DNA of 64,000 nt, taken from Desulfopila sp. IMCC35008 (GTDB taxonomy: Bacteria > Desulfobacterota > Desulfobulbia > Desulfobulbales > Desulfocapsaceae). Each line of letters begins with the position of its first letter. Position 1 is the stretch's first letter. Under the pieces are notes generated by a model. The model saw only the letters and a list, made by a program, of their open reading frames with translations. It was not told the DNA's origin and did no database searches. The translations under genes and the position numbers were made by a program. Below, in pieces: positions 1 through 8,551 of the stretch. The stretch lies in the NCBI RefSeq assembly GCF_010646885.2, contig NZ_CP050700.1:3436501-3500500 (forward strand). The letters run 5' to 3'.

Positions 1-105
1 TTACTTTGAATATTAATTTAGTCAGCAATCAACAGTAAACGATGGAATAGCTTGTATCTAAAGGGTTTTTCAGGCTTTCCAGACTTCAACAACAGGAGAT
101 AAATT

Positions 106-567
106 ATGCATATGGTTCACTACAATCCCCGCAGAAACAAAATGCAGTGCAAAGAGAACAATATCGACAAACTTTTTGACGGCTTTTTCAACGATTTCAG
201 TGCACCGTTTTTCGGCCACAATATGATGACCGAAAAAGATACAGCAAACGGTTTACAGGTCGATATTTATGAAAAGGACAATATTATCGTTGTCGATGCC
301 GACATGCCGGGAATCACCAAGGAAGACATTAAACTCGATGTTAAAGGAAAGTTGGTTACCCTGGGTTATGAACGAAAAGATGAAAACGAGGTAAAGGACG
401 AACACCTCTACCGTAAAGAAAAAAGATACGGAAAGTTCGAGAGGACCTTCAGCATGCCGTTTGAAATCGACGCCGACAAGGTGACGGCGAAATACGACAA
501 CGGGGTACTTAAGCTGGAGATTGAAAAACCGGAAAAACAACAGAAAAAACAAATCGAAATCAGCTAG
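106..567 (+). CDS. Hsp20 family small heat-shock protein
   Basis: A 153-residue protein of the alpha-crystallin/Hsp20 family, an ATP-independent holdase that keeps unfolded cytosolic proteins soluble. The alpha-crystallin domain covers about residues 45-150. It begins with GLQVDIYEKDNIIVVDADMPG, contains YRKEKRYGKFERTFSMP and ends with the family signature NGVLKLEIEKPE. The length is normal for the family. The start at 106 is preceded by AGGAGA at a good distance; a second ATG lies six bases further on but is too far from this site. It stands alone, followed by a strong terminator. No heat-shock operator was recognised in the 105 upstream bases. Confidence 0.95.
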   Translation: MHMVHYNPRRNKMQCKENNIDKLFDGFFNDFSAPFFGHNMMTEKDTANGLQVDIYEKDNIIVVDADMPGITKEDIKLDVKGKLVTLGYERKDENEVKDEHLYRKEKRYGKFERTFSMPFEIDADKVTAKYDNGVLKLEIEKPEKQQKKQIEIS

Positions 568-614
568 CAACAACAAACAGCAGAAACTTCTGAGAACCTA
601 CTTTGACCCTGAAA

Positions 615-645
615 GGGGGGCAGTTCAATCCTGCCCCCCTTTTTT
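615..645 (+). terminator. Rho-independent terminator after hsp20
   Basis: A nine-base-pair stem (GGGGGGCAG paired with CTGCCCCCC) closes a seven-base loop and is followed by six T residues. It ends the hsp20 transcript and separates it from the converging thiamine operon. Confidence 0.93.
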
Positions 646-679
646 GTTGTACTTCTGGTTGATGAATATGATTGTAAAG

Positions 680-1633
680 TTACTGCAACTCCACGGCCCA
701 CTGTTCAAGAGCCGGAATATCCTTGATGATTCCCTGATCCTGCAAAAAGGAGGCAAAACGACTGTACCGAACCGTGTCGAGTGCACCGGGCCTTAAAGCA
801 AAACGGGGCAATGTATCCCGCCAGGCTCTTTTATTCAGATCATCATCAAGATCCTGCCGGTCACCACTGACAAAAAGCCTCCAGCTCTCATCAGGATGAT
901 TCACCAGAAACTGTACCCCAGCCTCCAGGCCATCGACAAATTTGCGCAATTTGGGATCCGAAAGCTTTTCTCTATTGGCTACCAGGATCAATTCATCATA
1001 CGGCGGAATGCCATGTTCCTCAACATAGAAAGCCTTGCCGGGCCGCTTTTCAATATCCATCTGGTTTAACTCAAAATTTCGAAAAGCACCTATAACACCA
1101 TCAACCTGACCTGTGAAAAGCGACGGTGAAAGTGAGAAGTTCACGTTCACCAGTTTAACGTCTTCAAGTTTCACACCTTCCTTTTCAAGCATCACCTTCA
1201 GCAGAACCGTCTCGAATCCCCCGACGGAATAACCGACTGTTTTCCCCTTCAGGTCACCAACAGTTTTTATCGGTCCATCGGCGAGAACAACAAGTGAATT
1301 AAGAGGAGTTGCAACCATAGTGGCTATTCTGACAAGCGGTAATCCCTGATCGATCTGCATCTGGTGCTGGTGCTGGTACGAGACCGCGATATCAGCCTTA
1401 CCTGCTGCCACCAACTTCGGTGGATCATTGGGATTTGCCGGGGCAATAAACTCAACATCAAGACCGCGTTCCTTAAAAAATCCTTTTTCAAGTGCGACAA
1501 ACAGGGGCGCATGATCTGGATTGATAAACCAATCGAGAAGTACAGTGAGTTTTTCACCGGCCAAAGCAGTCCCGCAGGCAAAGAAGCTGGCTGCCAGAAC
1601 GGCAATCTGAAACAGACGACAACATTTTCTCAT
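680..1633 (-). CDS. Thiamine-precursor ABC transporter, substrate-binding protein (NMT1/THI5-like)
   Basis: A 317-residue periplasmic binding protein of the NMT1/THI5-like family (ThiY type), expected to bind a thiamine pyrimidine precursor and pass it to the adjacent permease. Residues 1-25 form a signal peptide ending in CGTALAG. The mature protein starts KLTVLLDWFINPDHAPLFVA, the typical opening of pyrimidine-binding proteins. It is the last gene of a five-gene minus-strand operon with thiM and thiE at the front and a TPP riboswitch leader, which is the strongest argument for a thiamine substrate rather than the related taurine or sulfonate substrates. The start has AAGGAA just upstream. 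The exact ligand (HMP or formylaminopyrimidine) cannot be read from sequence. Confidence 0.85.
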   Translation of the reverse strand: MRKCCRLFQIAVLAASFFACGTALAGEKLTVLLDWFINPDHAPLFVALEKGFFKERGLDVEFIAPANPNDPPKLVAAGKADIAVSYQHQHQMQIDQGLPLVRIATMVATPLNSLVVLADGPIKTVGDLKGKTVGYSVGGFETVLLKVMLEKEGVKLEDVKLVNVNFSLSPSLFTGQVDGVIGAFRNFELNQMDIEKRPGKAFYVEEHGIPPYDELILVANREKLSDPKLRKFVDGLEAGVQFLVNHPDESWRLFVSGDRQDLDDDLNKRAWRDTLPRFALRPGALDTVRYSRFASFLQDQGIIKDIPALEQWAVELQ

Positions 1634-1657
1634 GTGGTATTCCTTTTTTATCTTATT

Positions 1658-2395
1658 TTATTTTTCTTCCCAGAAGAGGAGTAGAGTAACTCCCCTGTCA
1701 ATAATGCTGTAAATGGCCAATGACAACAAGGCCAGCAAAGCCAGGGCTGCGAACATTTTATCAACCTGCATACGTGCATTTGCATGCAGCATGTAATAAC
1801 CAAGGCCGGAACTCGATCCAACCCACTCCCCGACTATGGCCCCGATCGGGGCAACAGCCGCGGCCACCCTCAATCCCGAGCCAAAGGCAGGCAGTGCCGA
1901 CGGAATAACAATCCACCGCAGGATTGCCAACGGCCTTCCACCCATAATCCTTGCCAATTCCAGCAGTTCCGGATTTGCTCTCTGCATCCCATAATAGAAG
2001 GATGAGGTAACCGGAAAAAAGATAATGAGGACCGCCATGCCGATCTTGGAGGCCATTCCGTATCCAAGCCAAAGCACCAGAATTGGTGCCAGCGCAAAAA
2101 CAGGAATCGCCTGGCTGACCACCAGGACTGGCAGAAGCCATCTTTTAACTATTGGCAGCAGGATCATGGTGAGGGCGCAGCAGACCCCCAGCAGGGTTCC
2201 GATCAATAAACCACCACCTATTTCCACCGCAGTTATCAGCAGGTGGCGCGACAGTGGCTGGTACTGGTTCGCCATAGCCTTGAGTACTGGTACTGGCCCG
2301 GGAAGGATATATGCCGGCACGCCCGTGACTGTCACCACCAGTTGCCACAAGCCGGTCAAGCCCAAAAGAAGGATAAGCGGACGAACAATTTTCAT
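1658..2395 (-). CDS. ABC transporter permease, thiamine precursor (ThiX-like)
   Basis: A 245-residue inner-membrane permease of the BPD_transp_1 type (SsuC/TauC/ThiX group) with about six hydrophobic segments. The EAA-type loop that contacts the ATPase lies around residues 135-165 (ELLELARIMGGRPLAILRWI). The start overlaps the stop of the ATPase gene by four bases (ATGA), so the two are probably translationally coupled. The binding-protein gene follows after 24 bases. The transporter role is secure; the thiamine-precursor substrate is inferred from the riboswitch operon. Confidence 0.86.
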   Translation of the reverse strand: MKIVRPLILLLGLTGLWQLVVTVTGVPAYILPGPVPVLKAMANQYQPLSRHLLITAVEIGGGLLIGTLLGVCCALTMILLPIVKRWLLPVLVVSQAIPVFALAPILVLWLGYGMASKIGMAVLIIFFPVTSSFYYGMQRANPELLELARIMGGRPLAILRWIVIPSALPAFGSGLRVAAAVAPIGAIVGEWVGSSSGLGYYMLHANARMQVDKMFAALALLALLSLAIYSIIDRGVTLLLFWEEK

Positions 2396-3129
2396 ACCTC
2401 GCCCTCTCCCAGCAACAGTTTTAATAGTCTCGCATATTTCGTGCTTACCTCAGGTTGCTGGAGATCCCTCGGGGCTGGGCTCTCCATATCGACAACGGCT
2501 TCAACCCGTACCGGTGAACCACCAAGAACGATAATCCGGTCACTGATCCTGAGCGCTTCCATCGGATCGTGGGTGACAAGCAGCACGGTCTTACCGCGTG
2601 TCATGCGAACAGCAAGATCCTGCAATTTAATTCGGGTCAGGGCATCGAGCGCGGAGAACGGCTCGTCCATCAGCAGGACAGGTCGATCTTCAACCAGGGT
2701 CCGCAGCAAAGCAACCCGTTGCCGCATTCCGCCCGACAACTGATTGGGATAATTTGAGACAACATCAGCCAAACCAGCCTGTCCGAGCAACCTCTCGGCC
2801 TTATTGACCCATATTGTGTCTGCTTCGTTACGAAGTTTGGCCCCCAATACAACATTATCAAGGACGTTTAGCCAGGGCAGCAGTAAATCGTCCTGACTCA
2901 TCCAGCTTATTTGATTGACGGCTTGCACTGCCGACGGAAAAACTATTTCTCCGGTATAGGGTAAATCCCGCCCGGAAATAAGCCCCAGTATTGTTGACTT
3001 GCCGCAGCCGCTTGGGCCGAGCAGACAGCTACACTTTCCGGTGGGTATAGTGCAACAGAAATTATCAAGGAGCGATACACCCTCAAAATCGAGACATACC
3101 TCCTTGAAATATATCGCGGGAACATCCAA
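2392..3129 (-). CDS. ABC transporter ATP-binding protein, thiamine precursor (ThiZ-like)
   Basis: A 245-residue ABC ATPase that powers the adjacent permease from the cytoplasmic side. Visible motifs in order are Walker A GPSGCGKST (about residues 38-46), a Q-loop (ISWMSQDDLLLPW), the ABC signature LSGGMRQRVALLR, Walker B PVLLMDEPFSALD and the switch histidine in LLVTHDPMEAL. The arrangement matches the nitrate/sulfonate/ThiZ subgroup. It starts two bases after the thiE stop and overlaps the permease by four bases, within one minus-strand operon controlled by the TPP leader near 4.7 kb. Confidence 0.9.
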   Translation of the reverse strand: MDVPAIYFKEVCLDFEGVSLLDNFCCTIPTGKCSCLLGPSGCGKSTILGLISGRDLPYTGEIVFPSAVQAVNQISWMSQDDLLLPWLNVLDNVVLGAKLRNEADTIWVNKAERLLGQAGLADVVSNYPNQLSGGMRQRVALLRTLVEDRPVLLMDEPFSALDALTRIKLQDLAVRMTRGKTVLLVTHDPMEALRISDRIIVLGGSPVRVEAVVDMESPAPRDLQQPEVSTKYARLLKLLLGEGEV

Positions 3130-3131
3130 AT

Positions 3132-3767
3132 TTATTCCCTCCTGCCCTGCTTGACCTGTTGCAGGATCGAGGCGGAGGCACGAGCCGGAGAATCGGCCGA
3201 CACAATGGCCGAAACCACGGCCACCCCGTCTGCACCATGGTCAATCACCTCAGCCGCATTGTGTTCAGAAATACCACCGATACCCACAAGAGGGATTTGT
3301 ACCAATTCACGAATCCGGGAAACGCCTTCCAGCCCTAAGGGTTCTGCGATATCCTTTTTGGTGGTGGTGGAGAAAACAGGACTGATCCCGATATAGTCGG
3401 CCCCTTCACGCTCTGCAGCCACCGCATCGTCAACCGTCTCGGCTGACACCCCGATAATAAGAGTATCACCAAGAAGCGGACGGGCATCCCTGATATGCAT
3501 ATCACTCTGACCAAGATGGACACCAGCGGCACCTGAAGCCAGCGCCACGTCAACCCTGTCATTAATTATTAGCGGGATATCGAGTTGTTGCAAAAGAGAT
3601 TGCAAAGCCTTTGCCTGCTCCACAAACTGCCGTGAATCAAGGTCCTTCTCGCGAAGCTGTACACAACTCACCCCCCCGGCAACGGCCTCTTCCACTATAG
3701 ACAGCAGGGATCGCGAGCCACAGAGATTGCGATCCGTCACCAGGTAAAGGGAGTAATCAATAACCAT
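3132..3767 (-). CDS. thiE: Thiamine phosphate synthase
   Basis: ThiE joins HMP pyrophosphate to thiazole phosphate to give thiamine monophosphate. The TIM-barrel signatures are all present: YLVTDRNLC at the N terminus, SCVQLREKDLD, IINDRVDVALASGAAGVHLG, DYIGISPVFSTTTKKD, PLVGIGGI and GADGVAVVSAI. At 211 residues it has the usual length. The ATG at 3767 was preferred to the GTG immediately upstream because GGGGTGAG lies before it. It follows thiM by a few bases in the riboswitch-controlled operon. The usual IGxSxH-like strand reads IGVSAETV, a mild departure that does not affect the pyrophosphate-binding residues. Confidence 0.95.
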   Translation of the reverse strand: MVIDYSLYLVTDRNLCGSRSLLSIVEEAVAGGVSCVQLREKDLDSRQFVEQAKALQSLLQQLDIPLIINDRVDVALASGAAGVHLGQSDMHIRDARPLLGDTLIIGVSAETVDDAVAAEREGADYIGISPVFSTTTKKDIAEPLGLEGVSRIRELVQIPLVGIGGISEHNAAEVIDHGADGVAVVSAIVSADSPARASASILQQVKQGRRE

Positions 3768-3770
3768 CAC

Positions 3771-4577
3771 TCACCCCGTAACTATCCGGCATCCCTTCCT
3801 TACATCCTCACTGCTCAGTTGATAGAGGGCATCAAGCAAGGCAATCATAAAACTGCCGGGACCGGAGCTGTTTTCAGCGGCCCATTCACCGGCGAGGCCA
3901 TAATAAGCAAGAGCTGTGGCCGTCGCACTGACCGGATTAGTGTCAACACTGTTAAAAGCACCAACCAGGGCTGTAGCGGCACAACCGGTGCCGGTCACGA
4001 GAGGCATCATCGAATGTCCGTTCTCAACCCGTACCGTTTCAGAGCCGTCCGTCACCAGATCCACCTCACCGGTAATGGCCAATACACTGCCAAGCTCACC
4101 AGCTAAAGTTGTTGCCGTCTCTGCAGCCTCGTCTACGCTATGAAGGGAATCAACACCTTTTGTTTTCGACTCTTCATTACGAAGCGACAATATCTCAGAG
4201 CCGTTGCCCCGGACTACCCGGACATTTGTCTCCCGCAATATCCTGAGAGCGGCTGTGGTTCGAAGGACCGTTGCCCCTGAACCGACCGGATCGAGAATAA
4301 TTGGGGTATCTAGTGCGGTTGCCCGACTACCTGCCTTGACCATTGAATCTACCCAGGTATCGGTAAGAGTCCCGATATTGAGGACAAGAGCACCAGCAAA
4401 ACCTGCCATCTCCTCAACCTCGTTCTCTGCATGGGCCATAACCGGTGACGCCCCCGCTGCCAGCAGGGCATTCGCAGTAAAGTTCATCACCACAAAATTA
4501 GTGATATTATGGATAAGTGGCTTGTTGGCCCGGATTTTCTCCAGGTTCTCGGCTGCTTTTAAAGCAAAATCTGTCAT
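3771..4577 (-). CDS. thiM: Hydroxyethylthiazole kinase
   Basis: ThiM phosphorylates the thiazole alcohol hydroxyethylthiazole so that ThiE can use it, a salvage step of thiamine synthesis. Recognisable blocks are KPLIHNITNFVVMNFTANALLA near the N terminus, ILDPVGSGAT in the middle, GNGSEILSL, and the catalytic-cysteine motif VTGTGCAATALVGAF. The ATG at 4577 has GGGAG seven bases upstream and matches the family start; the open frame runs ten codons further upstream. It is the first gene of the operon, 113 bases downstream of the TPP aptamer. ThiM plus ThiE plus an uptake system and no biosynthetic thiC/thiG here indicates a salvage operon. Confidence 0.96.
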   Translation of the reverse strand: MTDFALKAAENLEKIRANKPLIHNITNFVVMNFTANALLAAGASPVMAHAENEVEEMAGFAGALVLNIGTLTDTWVDSMVKAGSRATALDTPIILDPVGSGATVLRTTAALRILRETNVRVVRGNGSEILSLRNEESKTKGVDSLHSVDEAAETATTLAGELGSVLAITGEVDLVTDGSETVRVENGHSMMPLVTGTGCAATALVGAFNSVDTNPVSATATALAYYGLAGEWAAENSSGPGSFMIALLDALYQLSSEDVRKGCRIVTG

Positions 4578-4632
4578 AATGACTCCCTGTGATAGAAGTA
4601 AATACATACAGGAAGCAAAAGATGAGGATGAT

Positions 4633-4648
4633 AAAGCCGAAACGGCTC
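4633..4648 (-). terminator. Candidate expression-platform hairpin of the TPP riboswitch
   Basis: On the minus strand AGCCG and CGGCT pair around a TTT loop and are followed by a T-rich run (TTTATCATCCTCATCTTTT). It lies between the aptamer and thiM, where a riboswitch terminator would be. The stem is short and the T tract is interrupted, so attenuation at this hairpin is an inference. Confidence 0.5.
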
Positions 4649-4689
4649 AAAAGGTGAAATTGTGGCAGGATTCACATCAATTTCTGCAA

Positions 4690-4760
4690 TTCCCTACGCC
4701 GGCCCTAACCGGATCAGGTTCGATGGGTATCATCTCAGGCATCTCTGCCACCCCTGCAAA
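4690..4760 (-). promoter_or_regulatory. TPP riboswitch (THI-box) aptamer
   Basis: Read on the minus strand, the segment shows the conserved TPP aptamer blocks in order: GGGGTGGC, the pyrimidine-sensing CTGAGA, ACCC, GAACCTGATCCGGTTAG and GGCGTAGGGAA. These are the diagnostic J3/2 and pyrophosphate-helix sequences of the thi-box. It sits upstream of thiM, so thiamine pyrophosphate binding is expected to switch off the whole thiM-thiE-transporter operon. Confidence 0.95.
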
Positions 4761-4920
4761 AACGTACTTGCGGCCCACACATATAGTAAATATGGATGGA
4801 GGTGTCAACGAGGACGTGACTTTCCTGCCCCGGTAACTCAGATGATATTTCATTTGCCCTTGCCGTCATCGATGGTAAAGTTAGCCTATCCCGATATGAT
4901 GCTGTTATTCAAATAACTTT

Positions 4921-6132
4921 ATGTTTTATACTGATCGCATGAAAAACAAACAGTTCTTGCCAACCGCAGGCCCCGCCTTCTTCTGCCTCCAGCGTTTCCT
5001 GTGGGGTGATATCGCCCATGGTGCAGTCGACAACTCCAATGAAGCAGCAATTCCTGTTATGGAAACGCTGCAGCCGGTCGTTGATCTTTTTCAAGGTAAT
5101 CCCTGGCTTCAAGGAATTTCGGTAATTCTTGTCACTTTCACTCTCGCGTCCCTTGGCACCTGGATATTATTCAGGATTGTGCGTCGATTGACAGTGAAGA
5201 CAAGAATGGAGCTGGATGACCAGGTTGCAAGCCTGCTGCGCCCTCCAGTCTACTATATCCTGGTTGCAAGCGGCTTTTTTTATGGTATCTACCTGCTGCC
5301 GCTCACCGACAACCTGGAAATCATGGCCAAGCGATCCGTACAAACTGCCGGAGTCATAGTCTGGGTACTCTTCTTCAACAGGCTGGCGCACCTTCTTCTT
5401 GAGCGTTTTTCAGCTCTCACCGACAGATATACATTCCTCCAGCAACGGACCCTCACCCTGTTTGACAATGGGGCCAAGATTGTCATATTCTTTGCCGGTA
5501 TCCACGCAATATTCCTCATCTGGAACATCAACATGACCGCCTGGCTGGCCTCGGCAGGAATTGTCGGTATTGCTGTTGGTTTTGCGGCAAAGGACACCCT
5601 CTCAAACCTGTTTTCCGGAGTCTTCATACTGGCGGACGCCCCGTACAAGGTTGGCGACTACATCGTCCTCGACAACACAGATCGTGGTCAAGTCACTCAT
5701 ATTGGTCTCAGAAGCACCCGCATTCTGACCCGAGACGATGTCGAGGTTACAGTTCCCAATTCTCTTATTGGTAATGCCCGTATTATCAACCAGTCGGGAG
5801 GCCCCCACGAAAGGCTGCGCATACGCCTTAAAGTAAGTGTTGCTTACGGTACAGATATCGACAAAATGCGCAAGGTACTGATGGATATAGCCACCAGCGA
5901 GCCACTGGTTTGTCAATCCCCCGCTCCCCGCATACGCTTTCGGGTTCTCGCCCCATCCAGCCTCGATTTCGAGCTACTTTGCTGGGCGCCCAATCCGGCG
6001 TTACGCGGTCGAACCATGGATAGTTTGAATGAACAGGTATACAAACGATTTATGGAGGAAGGAATAGAGATCCCCTTCCAGACACAGGATGTTTACATAA
6101 AGGCATTACCAGAAAATGCAACCACACCATAA
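4921..6132 (+). CDS. MscS-family mechanosensitive ion channel
   Basis: A 403-residue inner-membrane channel of the small-conductance mechanosensitive family, which releases solutes during hypo-osmotic shock. There are about five hydrophobic segments; the pore helix and following beta domain are seen as AWLASAGIVGIAVGFAAKDT then LSNLFSGVFILADAPYKVGD, the classic MscS signature, followed by the middle beta domain (VTHIGLRSTRILTRDDVEVTVPNS) and a C-terminal alpha/beta domain. The N terminus is uncertain: the ATG at 4921 and one at 4939 (MKNKQFLPTAG) both lack a clear ribosome site. It is a single-gene unit divergent from the thiamine operon. Confidence 0.9.
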   Translation: MFYTDRMKNKQFLPTAGPAFFCLQRFLWGDIAHGAVDNSNEAAIPVMETLQPVVDLFQGNPWLQGISVILVTFTLASLGTWILFRIVRRLTVKTRMELDDQVASLLRPPVYYILVASGFFYGIYLLPLTDNLEIMAKRSVQTAGVIVWVLFFNRLAHLLLERFSALTDRYTFLQQRTLTLFDNGAKIVIFFAGIHAIFLIWNINMTAWLASAGIVGIAVGFAAKDTLSNLFSGVFILADAPYKVGDYIVLDNTDRGQVTHIGLRSTRILTRDDVEVTVPNSLIGNARIINQSGGPHERLRIRLKVSVAYGTDIDKMRKVLMDIATSEPLVCQSPAPRIRFRVLAPSSLDFELLCWAPNPALRGRTMDSLNEQVYKRFMEEGIEIPFQTQDVYIKALPENATTP

Positions 6133-6263
6133 GGGTACATACACCTGCTATGATAGTTCCCTAATATTGAGCACAGAGCAGTATAAGGAAAAGGATAGAT
6201 GGTCGCCAGGTAACAGTTAAACGGTTCCGCTGGTCGGACAAAAGCGAAACAGGCGCGCAAAAA

Positions 6264-7066
6264 ATGGCAGATGTCAGGGCCAATGAGGCACTTCAACGAA
6301 TAGAATCCGGTGAAAAGGTTTACAAACGAGAACCCAAAATTCTCTATAACGGGGCAGACGGGGTTCCAATACGTGAAGAAATATTTTCCGCCACAATGAT
6401 TTGGTTATCACCAGGAATTCATATGGAGCACTCTGTCTCAACAGCCCCAATGTGTTATTTGCGGATGTTGATTTTGAGCAGAGACCCAGCATCTGCTTCT
6501 CTGTTACCCTTTTGCTCATCCTCCTGACTATTACTTCTGTCATTGGGTTCTATCTGCAATCATTGGCTGCTTTCATAGTTCTTATCTATATTTCGTTTAT
6601 ACTTTCAGGCTTTCTAGCCGATATTGTGTTTAACATCATGTTACATAAAACAGGCGGGGCAGAGAAAAGGGCAAAAGATAGAATAGTGCAGTTCTCAGAA
6701 GAAAACCCGGATTGGCATCTTCGCCTCTATCGAACACCGGCCGGTTTCAGGGTACTTGTCATGCACCGGACTTTTGATCCGGACAGTGAGGATACACAAC
6801 GTTTTTTCAAAGCAATCAAATCCGACCCCACATATATCCAGATGTGCCGGAAGCAAAATTGTTTTCGAGCTCGAGTGAGTCCAAAACCATGGAGAATTGG
6901 TATTGAAGCGAGAATGAGACCCAGACCAGGAGTATTGCCTATTAATCCTGCCAGGATGCCGGAAAGAAAAGCATGGGTGGCCGCCTACAACAATATCGCA
7001 ACAAAATTTGCCTCATGTCGTTTTGTAGAAAAATTCGGGAGTGAGACCTGCGATCCGAAAGCATAA
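6264..7066 (+). pseudogene. Conserved membrane protein, one-base frameshift
   Basis: The reading frame starting MADVRANEALQRIESGEKVY continues to VPIREEIF near 6388 and then must shift frame to read RHNDLVITRNSYGALCLNSP, which runs on to 7066. The two halves together give one coherent protein of about 267 residues: a short soluble N-terminal region, two hydrophobic segments (about residues 90-135) and a soluble C-terminal domain containing RLYRTPAGFRVLVMHRTF. One missing base in the TTTTCC run at 6384-6389 accounts for the break; adding a C restores EEIFSRHNDL. Function is unknown. Whether this is a real mutation or a sequencing deletion is open; similar one-base homopolymer breaks occur elsewhere in the window. 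Confidence 0.7.
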
Positions 7067-7254
7067 TATATCAGATTAATCCATGACGATTACTGCAATG
7101 CCAACACAGGCCAGACCCTTGGATAACTGTATACAAATCATACTCAACTGATATCATACTATTTTTGTTATGCAGCAATTTCTGCATTTCTCATTTTATA
7201 CTGAAAATCCGATTGACAACTCGACCCCATCTCCATATACTCAGTGGACAAAAT

Positions 7255-7329
7255 GCGGGAATAACTCAGTGGTAGAGTGACAGCTTCCCAAGCTGTAGGC
7301 CGCGGGTTCGACCCCCGTTTCCCGCTCCA
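7255..7329 (+). tRNA. tRNA-Gly (anticodon CCC)
   Basis: A complete cloverleaf: acceptor GCGGGAA paired with TTCCCGC, D arm with ACTCAGTGGTAGAGT, anticodon stem ACAGC/GCTGT with loop TTCCCAA (anticodon CCC, reading GGG glycine codons), and T arm GCGGGTTCGACCCCCGT. The encoded end is TCCA. It is the integration target for the tandem elements that follow: its 3' part is repeated at 24899 and 38293. Confidence 0.96.
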
Positions 7330-7330
7330 G
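7284..7330 (+). repeat. att site copy 1 (3' half of tRNA-Gly)
   Basis: A 47-base segment from the anticodon loop to just past the CCA-proximal end of tRNA-Gly is repeated exactly at 24899-24945 and with one change at 38293-38338. This is the standard crossover region left by tyrosine integrases that use a tRNA 3' end. The repeat here keeps the tRNA functional. Confidence 0.92.
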
Positions 7331-7339
7331 CAAATTCAA

Positions 7340-7370
7340 GGGCTTACGTGCAAAAACGTAAGCCCTTTTT
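7340..7370 (+). terminator. Terminator after tRNA-Gly
   Basis: GGGCTTACG and CGTAAGCCC form a nine-base-pair stem followed by five T residues. Equivalent hairpins with a different stem sequence follow the two other att copies, so each element brings or preserves a terminator next to its att site. Confidence 0.85.
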
Positions 7371-7683
7371 GTTTTTCATGCACCCGAAGGGCACATATAG
7401 GGCACGGTAGGTGAAGATTTACCTAGCCTCTATTCATTGATTTCATCTCCAACTTTTTTTCATATTTTTTATTAAGGAATTTTACGGCCTTTTTACGGCC
7501 TTTTTACCTGTATTCTACCCCGATATTACGTTTTCCCCTCACAAAACATGGCGCTATCTGCCCGTTATTACACCTCTTTCTACTTGTGTGCTGTAGTATA
7601 GAGTGGTATAATTGTCTCAATCAGTCACACAGGGGTGAATCGTTTTTCATCTCTCGAAAGTGGCTTTGCCGAATGAGGCAAAC

Positions 7684-7914
7684 ATGGAAGCAAGCAGTAA
7701 TGACAGACTTCTCCAACAGGATGAAGTCAAAGAGATGTTGGGGCTGGCAGACAGCACACTCGAACAATGGAGACTTAAAGGAAAAGGACCAAAATTTGTA
7801 AAACTAGGAAGAGCCGTCAGGTATCGGCTCTCAGATGTTCAACACTACATTTCATCCCTCCCCTGCTTTGGTAGCACTACTGAGGCAGATCACCAACGGG
7901 AGGCACAGGTATGA
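7684..7914 (+). CDS. AlpA/excisionase-like helix-turn-helix regulator
   Basis: A 76-residue protein with one winged HTH of the MerR/AlpA/excisionase (HTH_17) type: LLQQDEVKEMLGLADSTLEQ (helix-turn-helix), WRLKGKGPKFVKLGRAVRYR (wing) and LSDVQHYI. Proteins of this type activate excision and early gene expression in P4-like satellites and prophages. The start at ATG 7684 is preferred to a GTG at 7660 because GAGG precedes it. It is the first gene of the plus-strand replication module, and its stop overlaps the next gene's start by four bases (ATGA), implying co-translation. Confidence 0.78.
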   Translation: MEASSNDRLLQQDEVKEMLGLADSTLEQWRLKGKGPKFVKLGRAVRYRLSDVQHYISSLPCFGSTTEADHQREAQV

Positions 7915-8276
7915 AAGAAAAAGAAAAACCCCTTGTGGCAGCCAACCAAGCATTACAAGGGGTTCAAAACAAATCACACCGCAATTATACCAACCTTCCT
8001 GACAATCTTCAAGACCGCAGTAACAACTCGGCAGCCTCACAGCGTCAGCGGATCTTGCACCACCTTAAAACGACCGGATCGCTGACGACTCTTCAGGCAC
8101 GTCATAAACTCGACACCATGCATCCGGGAATGAGGGTCTGTGAACTTCGTAAACTCGGCCACCCGATTCAGACAGTCTGGGTGGATGACGTTACCCCGGA
8201 AGGCTATCTTCACCGCGTCGGCATGTATATCCTTCGGCCTAACCAGCAGCAGATGCTACCTGGAATGGAGGTGTGA
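7911..8276 (+). CDS. Helix-turn-helix protein (HTH_39-like)
   Basis: A 121-residue protein whose C-terminal two thirds match a common phage/satellite DNA-binding fold: SQRQRILHHLKTTGSLTTLQ, ARHKLDTMHPGMRVCELRKLGH, then a beta wing ending in YILRPNQQQ. Such HTH_39-type proteins sit beside replication genes of prophages; a specific target is not known. The first 40 residues are polar and look disordered. It overlaps the preceding AlpA-like gene by four bases and is followed at once by the next gene, so the operon is tightly packed. Confidence 0.7.
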   Translation: MKEKEKPLVAANQALQGVQNKSHRNYTNLPDNLQDRSNNSAASQRQRILHHLKTTGSLTTLQARHKLDTMHPGMRVCELRKLGHPIQTVWVDDVTPEGYLHRVGMYILRPNQQQMLPGMEV

Positions 8277-8278
8277 TC

Positions 8279-8551
8279 ATGGATATTTGCAACCACACTA
8301 TACACGAAGCTGGGAAAACTCAGGATCAAGCACTGCAGACCGCCTACTTAAAAATTAGGGTATTCGGCTCAGCCATCGAGAAATTGCTTGGGCTGGAATC
8401 TGGTAGTCATGTGCAAAATATCACAGTGCTGGTAGCAAACGGTATGCTTAATGGTGATCAGGCTGTTTCGATCTTGCATGCCCACTTAATGAGGATTGCC
8501 GAGGAGGTTCAGAAAACAGGCCTGGAGAAGCGTGAGGTGGCGCATGGTTAA
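8279..8551 (+). CDS. Hypothetical protein of the replication module
   Basis: A 91-residue acidic, mostly helical protein not recognised as any family. It starts MDICNHTIHEAGKTQDQALQ; a GTG two codons upstream is possible, but TGGAGGTG is spaced correctly for ATG 8279. Its end overlaps the replication initiator start at 8544, so it is translationally coupled to it. The position between an HTH protein and the initiator suggests a role in control of replication, which is inference only. Confidence 0.6.
   Translation: MDICNHTIHEAGKTQDQALQTAYLKIRVFGSAIEKLLGLESGSHVQNITVLVANGMLNGDQAVSILHAHLMRIAEEVQKTGLEKREVAHG

Noticed and set aside
253..576. Minus-strand open frame over the hsp20 gene
   Set aside because: It is the antisense shadow of a clear Hsp20 coding sequence and has no family features.
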